Assembly: GCF_016786255.1 (NCBI RefSeq)
Contig: NZ_JADMKT010000062.1
Coordinates: 186,001 to 250,000 of the forward strand
Reading direction: 5' to 3'
DNA from: Robertkochia sediminum
Lineage (GTDB): Bacteria; Bacteroidota; Bacteroidia; Flavobacteriales; Flavobacteriaceae
DNA length: 64,000 nucleotides
The notes beneath the pieces are model-generated. The model did no database searches and was not told the origin of the DNA. It was given only the letters and a program-made list of their open reading frames with translations. The position numbers were made by a program, and so were the translations under genes. Every line of letters begins with the position of its first letter. Within the stretch, counting starts at the first letter, position 1. This document shows, in pieces, positions 34,906 to 41,932 of the stretch.

Positions 34906-35925
34906 TTACGAATACAGTTTTACCGTTTCCTCCAGACGTTCTTTGAGGCGCTCGCGTAAGCTCATCGGCGCCAGGACTTCCACGCGTTCACCAAACGCCA
35001 GAAGGATACTTTCCAGTTCGTAATTAGGCACCAACTGCAATTCGAAGATCACGTGCTCCCCTTCTTCCCGCCCCAGGGTTTGAGATCCGTGGATAGGTTT
35101 GGTACGGATGTAATCTGCCTGTTGCTTCGTGGCCTTGAGTACGATCTTCTCCTCTTTATCCTCCGGATACCGGGTTACCCCTACGATCTCATCGAAGTAA
35201 TCGGTAAAATCAATATCGGTATTCAGGATGTAGGCATCATCGGCCTCGGTGATCTTTTCGATACGATCCAGGCCGAGGTTGGTCATGTTTTCATATCCCG
35301 GACGATGGCCGAATACAAACCAACGGCGGTTGTACTGTCTGAGGTGCCAGGGATGAAAAACAAAGGTCTCTGCTTCCTCCCGGCGGAAGGAACGGTAAGT
35401 CACTATGACTGCCCGGCTGTTGTTAATGGCATTGAAGAGCGTTCCCGTATGGTCATTCCCTTTGAGGTAGGCACTGTGATCGAAGCTCATGATCGGATCC
35501 TTATGGGTCTCCTGTGTGGCCATGCCCTTATTTACCTTTTTCAGGAGTTCACTCACCCATTCGAACTGGGGCATGCCCTCGAATCGGCCCAACACCTGCA
35601 TGGCTGCCTCCAGCTGTTGCATTTCGGCATCGTTCAGGGGTTTGTTATTAATCGAGAACTTTGGATCCTCATAACGGATATAGGTTTTATGCCCTTTCTC
35701 ATACCGATAGCTCTGTATGGGCGCCGACCATCCCTGATCTGACTTCATAAAGCGGATATCCTCGTAAATGATGCGCTTCTTCACCCCATCCGATTCCGGG
35801 TCAAGCTCCCAAAGGGCGTTGTTACAGGCATCCACCAGATCGTCGATGGTGTAGGTGCGACCGAAATTACTGAAGCATCGGTCGAGGACGTTGTAGCGTA
35901 GTTGGGCGTTTTTATTCTTAGGCAT
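34906..35925 (-). CDS. WYL-domain transcriptional regulator
   Basis: The 339-residue protein has an N-terminal winged-helix region (RYNVLDRCFSNFGRTYTIDDLVDACNNAL) and a WYL domain from about 165 to 240 (ALNN-like AVIVTYRSF, FHPWHLRQYNRRWFVFGHR, LGLDRIEKI), then a WCX-like C-terminal part. WYL regulators such as BrxR and CapW control defence operons and respond to nucleic-acid or nucleotide ligands. It lies first in an operon of five unknown genes and has two promoters, one of each motif class, the proximal one with a near-perfect motif A palindrome. It is the best candidate for the motif A binding protein, through autoregulation. That link is inference. Confidence 0.9.
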   Translation of the reverse strand: MPKNKNAQLRYNVLDRCFSNFGRTYTIDDLVDACNNALWELDPESDGVKKRIIYEDIRFMKSDQGWSAPIQSYRYEKGHKTYIRYEDPKFSINNKPLNDAEMQQLEAAMQVLGRFEGMPQFEWVSELLKKVNKGMATQETHKDPIMSFDHSAYLKGNDHTGTLFNAINNSRAVIVTYRSFRREEAETFVFHPWHLRQYNRRWFVFGHRPGYENMTNLGLDRIEKITEADDAYILNTDIDFTDYFDEIVGVTRYPEDKEEKIVLKATKQQADYIRTKPIHGSQTLGREEGEHVIFELQLVPNYELESILLAFGERVEVLAPMSLRERLKERLEETVKLYS

Positions 35926-35997
35926 GGCGGTTGGTTTTTATTCGCTTTTGCTATGGCTTTAGAGGAGCTCATGAGCGCTTTGCAGTTGATTTCAGGA

Positions 35998-36035
35998 CAA
36001 ATGTAGAAAATAACTGTGCGTTTTATTTGCACAGT
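35998..36035 (-). promoter_or_regulatory. Motif A operator (36013-36035) and proximal WYL promoter
   Basis: ACTGTGCG-TTTTATT-TGCACAGT at 36013-36035 is nearly identical over its whole length to the site at 12855, 23 kb away, including the A+T spacer. Exactly 7 bases downstream on the minus strand is TACATTTG (36005-35998), a perfect -7 element. The implied leader is about 65 bases. Confidence 0.78.
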
Positions 36036-36052
36036 TACTATTATACTCCCTT

Positions 36053-36097
36053 TAAAGATAGAATGTAGCCCTTAAGCATCCTTGAGGTTAGCCGTAA
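36053..36097 (-). promoter_or_regulatory. Motif B (36082-36097) and distal WYL promoter
   Basis: The plus strand reads TTGAGG-TTAG-CCGTAA. On the minus strand it lies exactly 21 bases upstream of TATCTTTA (36060-36053), a one-mismatch -7 element, so it faces the WYL gene. The same B-distal, A-proximal order occurs in front of the DUF2130 gene. Confidence 0.6.
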
Positions 36098-36192
36098 TGG
36101 GATGCCAAAAATTCTTAACGAAAACTTGCTTTAACAGCTACTTTTTCTTTAAGTCAACGATACCTATATTTATACATATAAAAAAGCCTCAC

Positions 36193-36927
36193 ATGAATAC
36201 AGCTTCTACCTCTAACCTCAGCAAAGCCCTGGTATTATTCATTCACGAGATCAGAACCTTTATCACAGAAGAATTAGGAGAGCATTGGGAAAGGAAATAT
36301 GTGATGTCACTAGCTACCCAACAGCAAGAGTTTTGGGGTAAACAGCGAGCAGAATACGATGATCCAAAGTATTTAATTGATTTTGGGAATCTCAAATCGT
36401 TCGCCCTGAACAACAAAGATTTCTTTTGGAAGTATTTCGATGTAAAAGCCCATAATCTCCCCTCCAACTTTGATGAGATCGCGGAAGCCCGGAATATGGT
36501 AGCGCATTACTCCCCTTTTGATCGGGATAAAGCTGACCTGGCCTTTAATCATATGGTTCGGATCACCCAAAAATTAGGCCTGACCACATTATCTGAAACC
36601 ATTATAAGCCTGAAAGAAGACAAAATGCTTATTACAAGCAATAGCCCTGTAAAACCTACTCCTGCCAAGCGGAATGCTATTCAGGGTAAAAAGGTGGTTA
36701 AAAACTTCTCATTAAGTAGAAGTAAATACGGTCAAAATCTTACCCTTTGCTTTACAGATATTCATGGCAATCAGATAGAATACGATCATGACGCTGTACT
36801 AGATCAATTAGGTGAAAGAATTACAGGCCTGCCTTGCTGGCATAAGTACGGTACCTATACGAACTCCAAAAAACTACCCAAGTTTGTCGAAGGGCTAGAA
36901 ACGGTGAAAATTATTTATAGTTCATAA
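36193..36927 (+). CDS. HEPN (Swt1-type) domain protein
   Basis: With ATG 36193 (MNTASTSNLSKAL) the protein has 244 residues; the upstream reading from 36082 overlaps promoter sequence and is not used. Residues about 10-140 are a helical HEPN domain of the Swt1-associated kind, with R100-N-M-V-A-H105, the Rx4H RNase motif. The C-terminal half (KNFSLSRSKYGQNLTLCFTDIHGNQIEYDHDAVLDQL) looks like a small beta-domain. HEPN proteins are often RNases of abortive-infection and toxin systems. A TATATTTA at 36165-36172 may be its -7 element. No antitoxin partner of the MNT type is adjacent. Confidence 0.82.
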   Translation: MNTASTSNLSKALVLFIHEIRTFITEELGEHWERKYVMSLATQQQEFWGKQRAEYDDPKYLIDFGNLKSFALNNKDFFWKYFDVKAHNLPSNFDEIAEARNMVAHYSPFDRDKADLAFNHMVRITQKLGLTTLSETIISLKEDKMLITSNSPVKPTPAKRNAIQGKKVVKNFSLSRSKYGQNLTLCFTDIHGNQIEYDHDAVLDQLGERITGLPCWHKYGTYTNSKKLPKFVEGLETVKIIYSS

Positions 36928-36963
36928 TCTCCCTAAAGAAAATTAATTTTCACAAGACCCAAC

Positions 36964-37740
36964 TCAGTGTTCAATAGTATTCACCACCTTCCCCCACTGG
37001 TCGTATTCATGTATGGTAATTCGCCTTTGAGTCTCCTCTTCATAAAACCGATGCACGTGTATTGGGCGATCTTTTCTACCTTTTTTAAAAACGATCTGGC
37101 CTCCACACGAATGCTTCACTATTGGAAAAGCATAAAAATGAACGGCGTTAATCTCCCTGTTATCATCACCATGCAGAAGCACCTCTTGCCAATGATCGAA
37201 AGGTGTTGCCAATGCATCTTTATGCCCACAACCCAAACATCGCGGAGCTGGCTTTAGATCCTCATAAAACTTCTCTGATTCAGAAACATTCACGTCCATC
37301 CCGGGAGATGATCTAAGCTCTTTCAACTGATGCTCTAATTCCTGCAACTCCGACATACTTGCTGGCACCGGCCTGGTTTCAGACCTTCGCCGTCTAAAAT
37401 ACCCCGATCTTCTGTCGACAGAGGATGTGTTATATTTTTTCTTTAACGCTACGATTTGTTCTTCCAACACCCCGATCTTTTCAAGATGCCCCCGGAAAAC
37501 TTCAAAATGTACAAATCCGCTTCCCATGAACCATGGGGTAAGATCCTCACATTTTTGGCAATAACAATACTGAATTAAAGAAGGCAACACCCCTTCAACA
37601 GGGTGATATTCCACCGTGTGCAACCTCACCGTTCGAGTGGACCTGTATCTGGAAAAATCACAATTGGAACACGAGAGTTCTCCGAGAGGCCCATCGTTGA
37701 TGTTGCCATCTGTAAAGGTGAAATTATTTTGTCTGATCAT
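36964..37740 (-). CDS. Zinc-ribbon-type protein, unrecognised
   Basis: The 258-residue protein carries several Cys clusters: C24-S-N-C27, C-Y-C-Q-K-C around 58-63, C-L-G-C-G-H near 172 and a lone SCGG later. These suggest one or more structural zinc sites. The central part is basic (RRSGYFRRRRSETR) and followed by a helix, and it may contact nucleic acid. It ends 36 bases from the convergent HEPN gene. No family is recognised. Confidence 0.68.
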   Translation of the reverse strand: MIRQNNFTFTDGNINDGPLGELSCSNCDFSRYRSTRTVRLHTVEYHPVEGVLPSLIQYCYCQKCEDLTPWFMGSGFVHFEVFRGHLEKIGVLEEQIVALKKKYNTSSVDRRSGYFRRRRSETRPVPASMSELQELEHQLKELRSSPGMDVNVSESEKFYEDLKPAPRCLGCGHKDALATPFDHWQEVLLHGDDNREINAVHFYAFPIVKHSCGGQIVFKKGRKDRPIHVHRFYEEETQRRITIHEYDQWGKVVNTIEH

Positions 37741-37784
37741 AACTTTAATGGATTGGTCGATAATAGTTTATAACGTGTAGCACC

Positions 37785-38168
37785 TTAATGCTCCAGATAA
37801 AGAAAGAACCCTTCAACAGGCTTATGCTCCGGGGTGTTGACCACCTTATTGCGCACCCCATTCAGGTTGGGGATCACCACCCAGGGGTTGTCCTTATTCT
37901 TTAAGAATTCCCGAACACCATGCAGCCTGGTGTCTCCATTTAAATAGTATTTCTTGCCACCAAGAGTCAACCACAAAACGGCCGTATTCCCAGTGGCTTC
38001 CTGTCCAATTTCTGCGTCTTCTATCCCATCCTTTCGCATAACCATGCTCCATGCTTTTAAAATATTGAAGAACGCTTCTTTGGAGGTTAAAGGCTTTGCC
38101 TTACTCATTTTTTTGATATGCCGGCCATCGCTCGTTAAAAACCGGCTAAAGATTTCCTGAGTTATCAT
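37785..38168 (-). CDS. Small conserved-looking protein, unrecognised
   Basis: With ATG 38168 (MITQEIFSRFLTSDG) the protein has 127 residues and follows the secreted-protein gene by 16 bases; the longer start at 38240 would overlap that gene. It contains helices (TSKEAFFNILKAWSMVMRKDG) and strands (TAVLWLTLGGKKYYLNGDTRLHG). It is cytosolic by sequence. Function unknown. Confidence 0.65.
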   Translation of the reverse strand: MITQEIFSRFLTSDGRHIKKMSKAKPLTSKEAFFNILKAWSMVMRKDGIEDAEIGQEATGNTAVLWLTLGGKKYYLNGDTRLHGVREFLKNKDNPWVVIPNLNGVRNKVVNTPEHKPVEGFFLYLEH

Positions 38169-38184
38169 AGGTTCAGACTTTGTA

Positions 38185-38730
38185 TTAATTACTGCTGTCA
38201 GCTTCTGCATTATTGGCATCCATTGCCATAGGAAGCTCATTAATGATCTCTAAGAGGTCCGGATGGATGGCCCCCTCAAAAAAGGTCTCATATTCGAGCT
38301 TATATTCCGTAAACTCGGCGATAATTCCAAGATTAGGAGATTCGGCCTTCTCGGGCACCAGAAGTAGAAAGCCCTCTGCTGTTCCGGCTTCTTCCTCCAT
38401 GCTATCCGAATATTCCCATGTAAAAGCCACTTTGTAGAAATCGAAATACTCTTCACTTTTAGCGATCTTTCCTATCACCTCGGTAAACGCGATCGGACCA
38501 ATACAACTGCCTCCGTCTTCCAGCCAGATGAACTCCAGCCATATCACTTCGGGGGCATCTTTAAAACGGAAGATCTCAATGCGGGTATCCGATTCCAGGG
38601 TTTCCTCCGTATAGTCATAGCCGTTGATCCAGCCTGCCTGAACGGTGGCTTTGGCAAGGAGCTCCCGTTCCCGCTGGGCATGAAGGGAAACAAATACAAG
38701 AAGAAGGATAATGGTTACGTGTAGTCTCAT
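38185..38730 (-). CDS. Small secreted acidic protein with motif A promoter
   Basis: The 181-residue protein has a signal peptide (MRLHVTIILLLVFVSLHAQ) and a strongly acidic mature part, similar in layout to the secreted proteins at 29-32 kb (REREALLAK-like opening, FEWEYSDSMEEE-like region). A motif A promoter lies about 105 bases upstream. Control of an exported protein by the same operator as defence genes is unexpected. Function unknown. Confidence 0.7.
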   Translation of the reverse strand: MRLHVTIILLLVFVSLHAQRERELLAKATVQAGWINGYDYTEETLESDTRIEIFRFKDAPEVIWLEFIWLEDGGSCIGPIAFTEVIGKIAKSEEYFDFYKVAFTWEYSDSMEEEAGTAEGFLLLVPEKAESPNLGIIAEFTEYKLEYETFFEGAIHPDLLEIINELPMAMDANNAEADSSN

Positions 38731-38835
38731 GGTATTAGTAGATTATGATTTTTCAAACCGATCTGATCAGGAAACACTATCGCATCACCTTCAAATGCTT
38801 CCTCAACCCGCGGTGCTTTCCGGAGCTATACAAAG

Positions 38836-38873
38836 CAAATCTATAAGGGCGTAGTGCAGTGAATTTGCACGAT
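38836..38873 (-). promoter_or_regulatory. Motif A variant (38851-38873) and promoter
   Basis: GTAGTGCA-GTGAATT-TGCACGAT at 38851-38873 keeps GTGCA-N7-TGCAC. Seven bases downstream on the minus strand is TAGATTTG (38843-38836), a perfect -7 element. The next gene on this strand begins at 38730, implying a leader of about 100 bases. Confidence 0.58.
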
Positions 38874-38878
38874 CCAGA

Positions 38879-39766
38879 TCACTCCATACACATCTGCTTC
38901 AGGTCTTCAAGTTGCCCCTTAAAATCGTTCCCATCAACAGTGGTTCCGATACCCTTCACCCGCACATGCTCTGTGAATTGATGGAACGTCCACGCTTCAT
39001 TCTTTAAACGGTGCTTCCCGGAGTACGCTGCGATCCATAGTGGATAATCGTCTACATGATCTTTGAGGATGTCCTGGTAAAAGGTGAGTCCGGTATAGAT
39101 CATAGGCTTCACCCCATAGGCTTCTTCGGCGAGCTTTAACCAATTCAAAACGCCCTTTACCAGGTTCTCCCTCCCGTAAATGCTTTCCTTTTCCACATCG
39201 AGAATAGGAATGAAGTCGCCGGTTCCCAGTGCTACCTGCGAGCGATAATTTTCAAATTGCCTAGTCGAGTTCTCATTAGGGCGGTAATAGTGGTATGCTC
39301 CGCGGATATAGTTGTGCTCCTTCGCCTTTTTCCAGTTCTCCTTAAAGTGCATATCGCGACCATCGGCACCCATGGTGGATCGTATAAATACATACTCAAT
39401 AGGATGGCGGGAGGTTCGCACTTCCTTCCAGTTGATCCTGCCCTGATAATGGGACACATCGATTCCAAAAATGTATTCTGAACTGGAGATAGAGGTATTC
39501 TCTGCAATATATGCCAAAGTCATTCCGTCGTGCACTTTCAGGCCCACCAGCCCCAATATGATCAAGACCTGGATGACAATAACCGGGAGTAATACCTTGC
39601 GGCTTGCTGTCCTGGATCCCAATAACTTATTCTGCTGCGGACCATAAAGCCAACGTAATAAGAAAGCAAGGCCAATGATCAAAAGCACCAAGCCGATGGC
39701 GATCGCCCAGAATCGGAAGGGGTGGATGGCTTTGTAATCGATTAGTGTGTAAGAGAGGTTGCTCAA
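38879..39766 (-). CDS. Membrane-anchored GH25 lysozyme-type muramidase
   Basis: The 295-residue protein has two N-terminal hydrophobic segments (FWAIAIGLVLLIIGLAFLL and VLLPVIVIQVLIILGLVGL). A GH25 domain follows: FGIDVSHYQGRINW, VFIRSTMGADGRD, IRGAYHYYRPNENSTRQ, FIPILDVEKE and MIYTGLTFYQDIL. The DVSHYQG and LDVE acidic residues are those used by GH25 enzymes to cleave the glycan of peptidoglycan. It is probably anchored in the inner membrane with the enzyme domain in the periplasm. Neighbours do not suggest a phage lysis cassette. Confidence 0.88.
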   Translation of the reverse strand: MSNLSYTLIDYKAIHPFRFWAIAIGLVLLIIGLAFLLRWLYGPQQNKLLGSRTASRKVLLPVIVIQVLIILGLVGLKVHDGMTLAYIAENTSISSSEYIFGIDVSHYQGRINWKEVRTSRHPIEYVFIRSTMGADGRDMHFKENWKKAKEHNYIRGAYHYYRPNENSTRQFENYRSQVALGTGDFIPILDVEKESIYGRENLVKGVLNWLKLAEEAYGVKPMIYTGLTFYQDILKDHVDDYPLWIAAYSGKHRLKNEAWTFHQFTEHVRVKGIGTTVDGNDFKGQLEDLKQMCME

Positions 39767-39812
39767 GGGTGGTTATTTTAAAATGTATATTGGAAAGGTG
39801 AGCACTCTCATC

Positions 39813-40193
39813 TTAAGAAACCACCTTCTCCGTCAGATACTTCTGCACCTCGTACACATCAATGCTTTTGTTGAACTTCTTGCTTACCGAAGGCGTGTTT
39901 TCGCTGGAGATCCAGATCTTGAGTTCGGCATCGAGGTCGAAGGTGCCAGCAGTCTCCAAAGAGTAGCGGGAAATGCTTTTATACGGCAAGGATTTGTATT
40001 CCACCTTGCTGCCGGTTAATCCCTGAACATCGATCAGGATCAGGCGTTTACTGGTGAACATGAACACATCGCGGAAGAGCTGGAATCCCAGCTCGATCTC
40101 CTCGGTATCAGTGAGAAGTCGTCCGTATTTTGCCTTAAGTTGCTCCGGGGTGACCTGACTGGCATTGCCCAGAATCTTATTGAAGAGTCCCAT
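39813..40193 (-). CDS. Bacterial PH-domain protein
   Basis: The 126-residue protein has the pattern of bacterial pleckstrin-homology-like domains (DUF1696 type): DTEEIELGFQLFRDVFMFTSKRLILIDVQG, YKSLPYKSISRYSLETAG, LKIWISSE. These form soluble beta-barrels with a C-terminal helix; their ligands are mostly unknown. It stands alone, same strand as its neighbours. Confidence 0.82.
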   Translation of the reverse strand: MGLFNKILGNASQVTPEQLKAKYGRLLTDTEEIELGFQLFRDVFMFTSKRLILIDVQGLTGSKVEYKSLPYKSISRYSLETAGTFDLDAELKIWISSENTPSVSKKFNKSIDVYEVQKYLTEKVVS

Positions 40194-40269
40194 ATTTCAG
40201 CAATTTTTAAGGGTTTTCGTTTATAACGTTAAGAAAGTGCCTGGATATAAAAACACGATATACAATCCT

Positions 40270-40680
40270 TTACTGTCGTAAGAATTCTGTCGTAGAGGCC
40301 TGTTTCCAAATAATGACGTTATCCCTTACCAACTCAAAACTGTAAACAACAGTTTGTCCGCCCGGAATATTCATCTTCATTTCATAAAAGGTTTCGGTAC
40401 TTGTGTTTTCTACACTCACCTCTTCCCCTGCATTAACATAAAACTCTCCCGCCTCCTTAAGGCTGTATTCCAAAGTGGGCTGAAGGCTGATCACATCATC
40501 CGATGTAAACCGAAATCCCTGATCAGGACCACCAAAGGTATCTTCAACCAACCAAGTGCCCTGGATCCATTCCGGCGGACGAATACCGACGTCACCACCG
40601 GAAGCGTCGTCGTCCTTAGAACAGGAAACAAGGGTAAGCACAAAGATGAACAGAAAGCTAAACGTAATTTTTTTGATCAT
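40270..40680 (-). CDS. Small lipoprotein
   Basis: With ATG 40680 (MIKKITFSFLFIFVLTLVSC) the protein has a lipobox LVSC, so it is a lipoprotein of 136 residues before processing. The mature part begins SKDDDASGG, a flexible acidic linker often seen in surface-exposed Bacteroidota lipoproteins, then a beta-rich lipocalin-like domain beginning IQGTWLVED. Function unknown. Confidence 0.78.
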   Translation of the reverse strand: MIKKITFSFLFIFVLTLVSCSKDDDASGGDVGIRPPEWIQGTWLVEDTFGGPDQGFRFTSDDVISLQPTLEYSLKEAGEFYVNAGEEVSVENTSTETFYEMKMNIPGGQTVVYSFELVRDNVIIWKQASTTEFLRQ

Positions 40681-40729
40681 AGTCAGGTAAATTTGGAAGC
40701 ACAAATTAGAACATTTTCTATTGCTTTCC

Positions 40730-40774
40730 TTGAGGAAACCCGTAATGATTTACCTACGCTGTGTGTTATTTTTG
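40730..40774 (+). promoter_or_regulatory. Motif B (40730-40745) and promoter of the gene at 40820
   Basis: TTGAGG-AAAC-CCGTAA at 40730-40745 ends exactly 21 bases before TATTTTTG (40767-40774), a perfect -7 element directed rightwards. The predicted start is about 40 bases before ATG 40820. Confidence 0.62.
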
Positions 40775-40819
40775 AACTGGGTTTCCGCTATCCCAGGAAA
40801 GCCCCAAAACCACCAACCT

Positions 40820-41176
40820 ATGCAATCTGAAAAACTACTGACCCTTATTAACGGAAGTAACCGTATCACGATAAACGAATTAACTCTCGGAGACACTCAT
40901 TATTACTTTTGGTTTAACGGCGAATTTGACCACGACCTCCCAAAACGAGGAAAAGGATCACTCTACCCCTGTTTTGAAGCCCTGTGGGATGCCTTTCCTT
41001 TTGATCCGTTTCAATGCACCCCGGAGATCGAAGCTCCCCTACCAGGTCATATTCGGGAGTTTCTATCTAATAATCTCGCTATTAAAAATGCCATCGACAT
41101 GAAAGAGGTGCTGCACATGGATGCATGGGAGTCCTGTTTATCTGCTCTCGTCGCAATACCGGAGGCACATATCTGA
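40820..41176 (+). CDS. Small acidic protein with motif B promoter
   Basis: With ATG 40820 (MQSEKLLTLINGSNRITI) the protein has 118 residues; the longer reading from 40721 overlaps the promoter. It is acidic and aromatic (THYYFWFNGEFDHDLPKRG, YPCFEALWDAFPFDPF). I do not recognise it. It stands between convergent neighbours and is the rightmost gene with an island-type motif B promoter. Confidence 0.65.
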   Translation: MQSEKLLTLINGSNRITINELTLGDTHYYFWFNGEFDHDLPKRGKGSLYPCFEALWDAFPFDPFQCTPEIEAPLPGHIREFLSNNLAIKNAIDMKEVLHMDAWESCLSALVAIPEAHI

Positions 41177-41182
41177 AAAAAC

Positions 41183-41560
41183 TTAAGCCAACGTCATCTC
41201 CTCCTTTGGGTTTGGCCCCCATTTATTGGTACCTGAATGCCCCTTGGTTATATACAGCACGAATAACCAGATCGTCCCGATCACAGGAATGACGCCAATT
41301 AACAACATCCAACCGCTTTCACCAACATCGTGTAATCGCCTTACCCTTACAGCTAAAGCGGGGATGAAAACTGCAAGCAAATACAACACAGAAAACACCC
41401 CGTACAAATTATCGGGGCTGCTGGTTCCCACAACATGATCGATCATCAGAGCCAAAAAAATAAGGATCTTATTGATCACAAAAAACATCCAAAATTCTGT
41501 TCTTCCCGCCCTGCCGGAAAAGTCGGCATATTGTTTAAAGCATTTTAAATACCAGTTCAT
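41183..41560 (-). CDS. DUF805 inner-membrane protein
   Basis: The 125-residue protein matches the DUF805 (YhaH-type) family: MNWYLKCFKQYADFSGRAGRTEFW at the start, four hydrophobic segments, AVRVRRLHDVGESGWMLL in the middle and the tail KGHSGTNKWGPNP. These small membrane proteins have no settled function. It is convergent with the gene at 40820. Confidence 0.88.
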   Translation of the reverse strand: MNWYLKCFKQYADFSGRAGRTEFWMFFVINKILIFLALMIDHVVGTSSPDNLYGVFSVLYLLAVFIPALAVRVRRLHDVGESGWMLLIGVIPVIGTIWLFVLYITKGHSGTNKWGPNPKEEMTLA

Positions 41561-41932
41561 CGTGTCATGTTCTTTAGGATCTTGTTAAAAGTTCTTTGAG
41601 TTGGATTTCAACCTGCAAGGAATACAACCGCATAGGATATCTGTTTCCTGATCTTATTGAAGCACCGCCTTTTTATTTATTCAGCGTTTAAAGTAAGAAT
41701 TTTTATTCATTATGACGGATCCTTCTTGACTGCCGATCAGATGTTTACGGCAACGAAAGCAACTTCTCGCATGGACTTCTTCAAATAGGGCAGCTTCCTT
41801 TAGGGATTGATCTTTTCCTGTTTCAGAAGCTTTATTTACTCCTCCTTAGACGCCGTTGTAGACCATCAGTATTAAGAATATTTTCTTAGCTTAGACGAAC
41901 ACCAAATAAAACCACCATTACCAACCACTATC
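41561..41932. other. Intergenic region without a gene
   Basis: This 372-base gap lies between the DUF805 gene and the S15 hydrolase gene. I see no gene in it. A perfect inverted repeat TAAGAA-TATT-TTCTTA at 41873-41888, 45 bases before the hydrolase start, may be a regulatory site. No motif A or B was found. Confidence 0.5.

Noticed and set aside
31927..35925. PRTRC-type system
   Set aside because: The operon layout recalled it, but no ThiF, JAB or ParB-type proteins were found among the products.
12855..36035. Motif A as a LexA (SOS) box
   Set aside because: The outer CTGT/ACAG recalls a LexA box, but the conserved part extends to CTGTGCA with a 7-base spacer, longer than a LexA site, and no lexA gene is present.
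36082..36172. Motif B at 36082 serving the HEPN gene at 36193
   Set aside because: No -7 element lies 21 bases to the right; the correct spacing is to TATCTTTA on the minus strand, facing the WYL gene.
38879..39766. Phage lysis cassette
   Set aside because: The GH25 enzyme has no holin or phage structural genes nearby and is membrane anchored.
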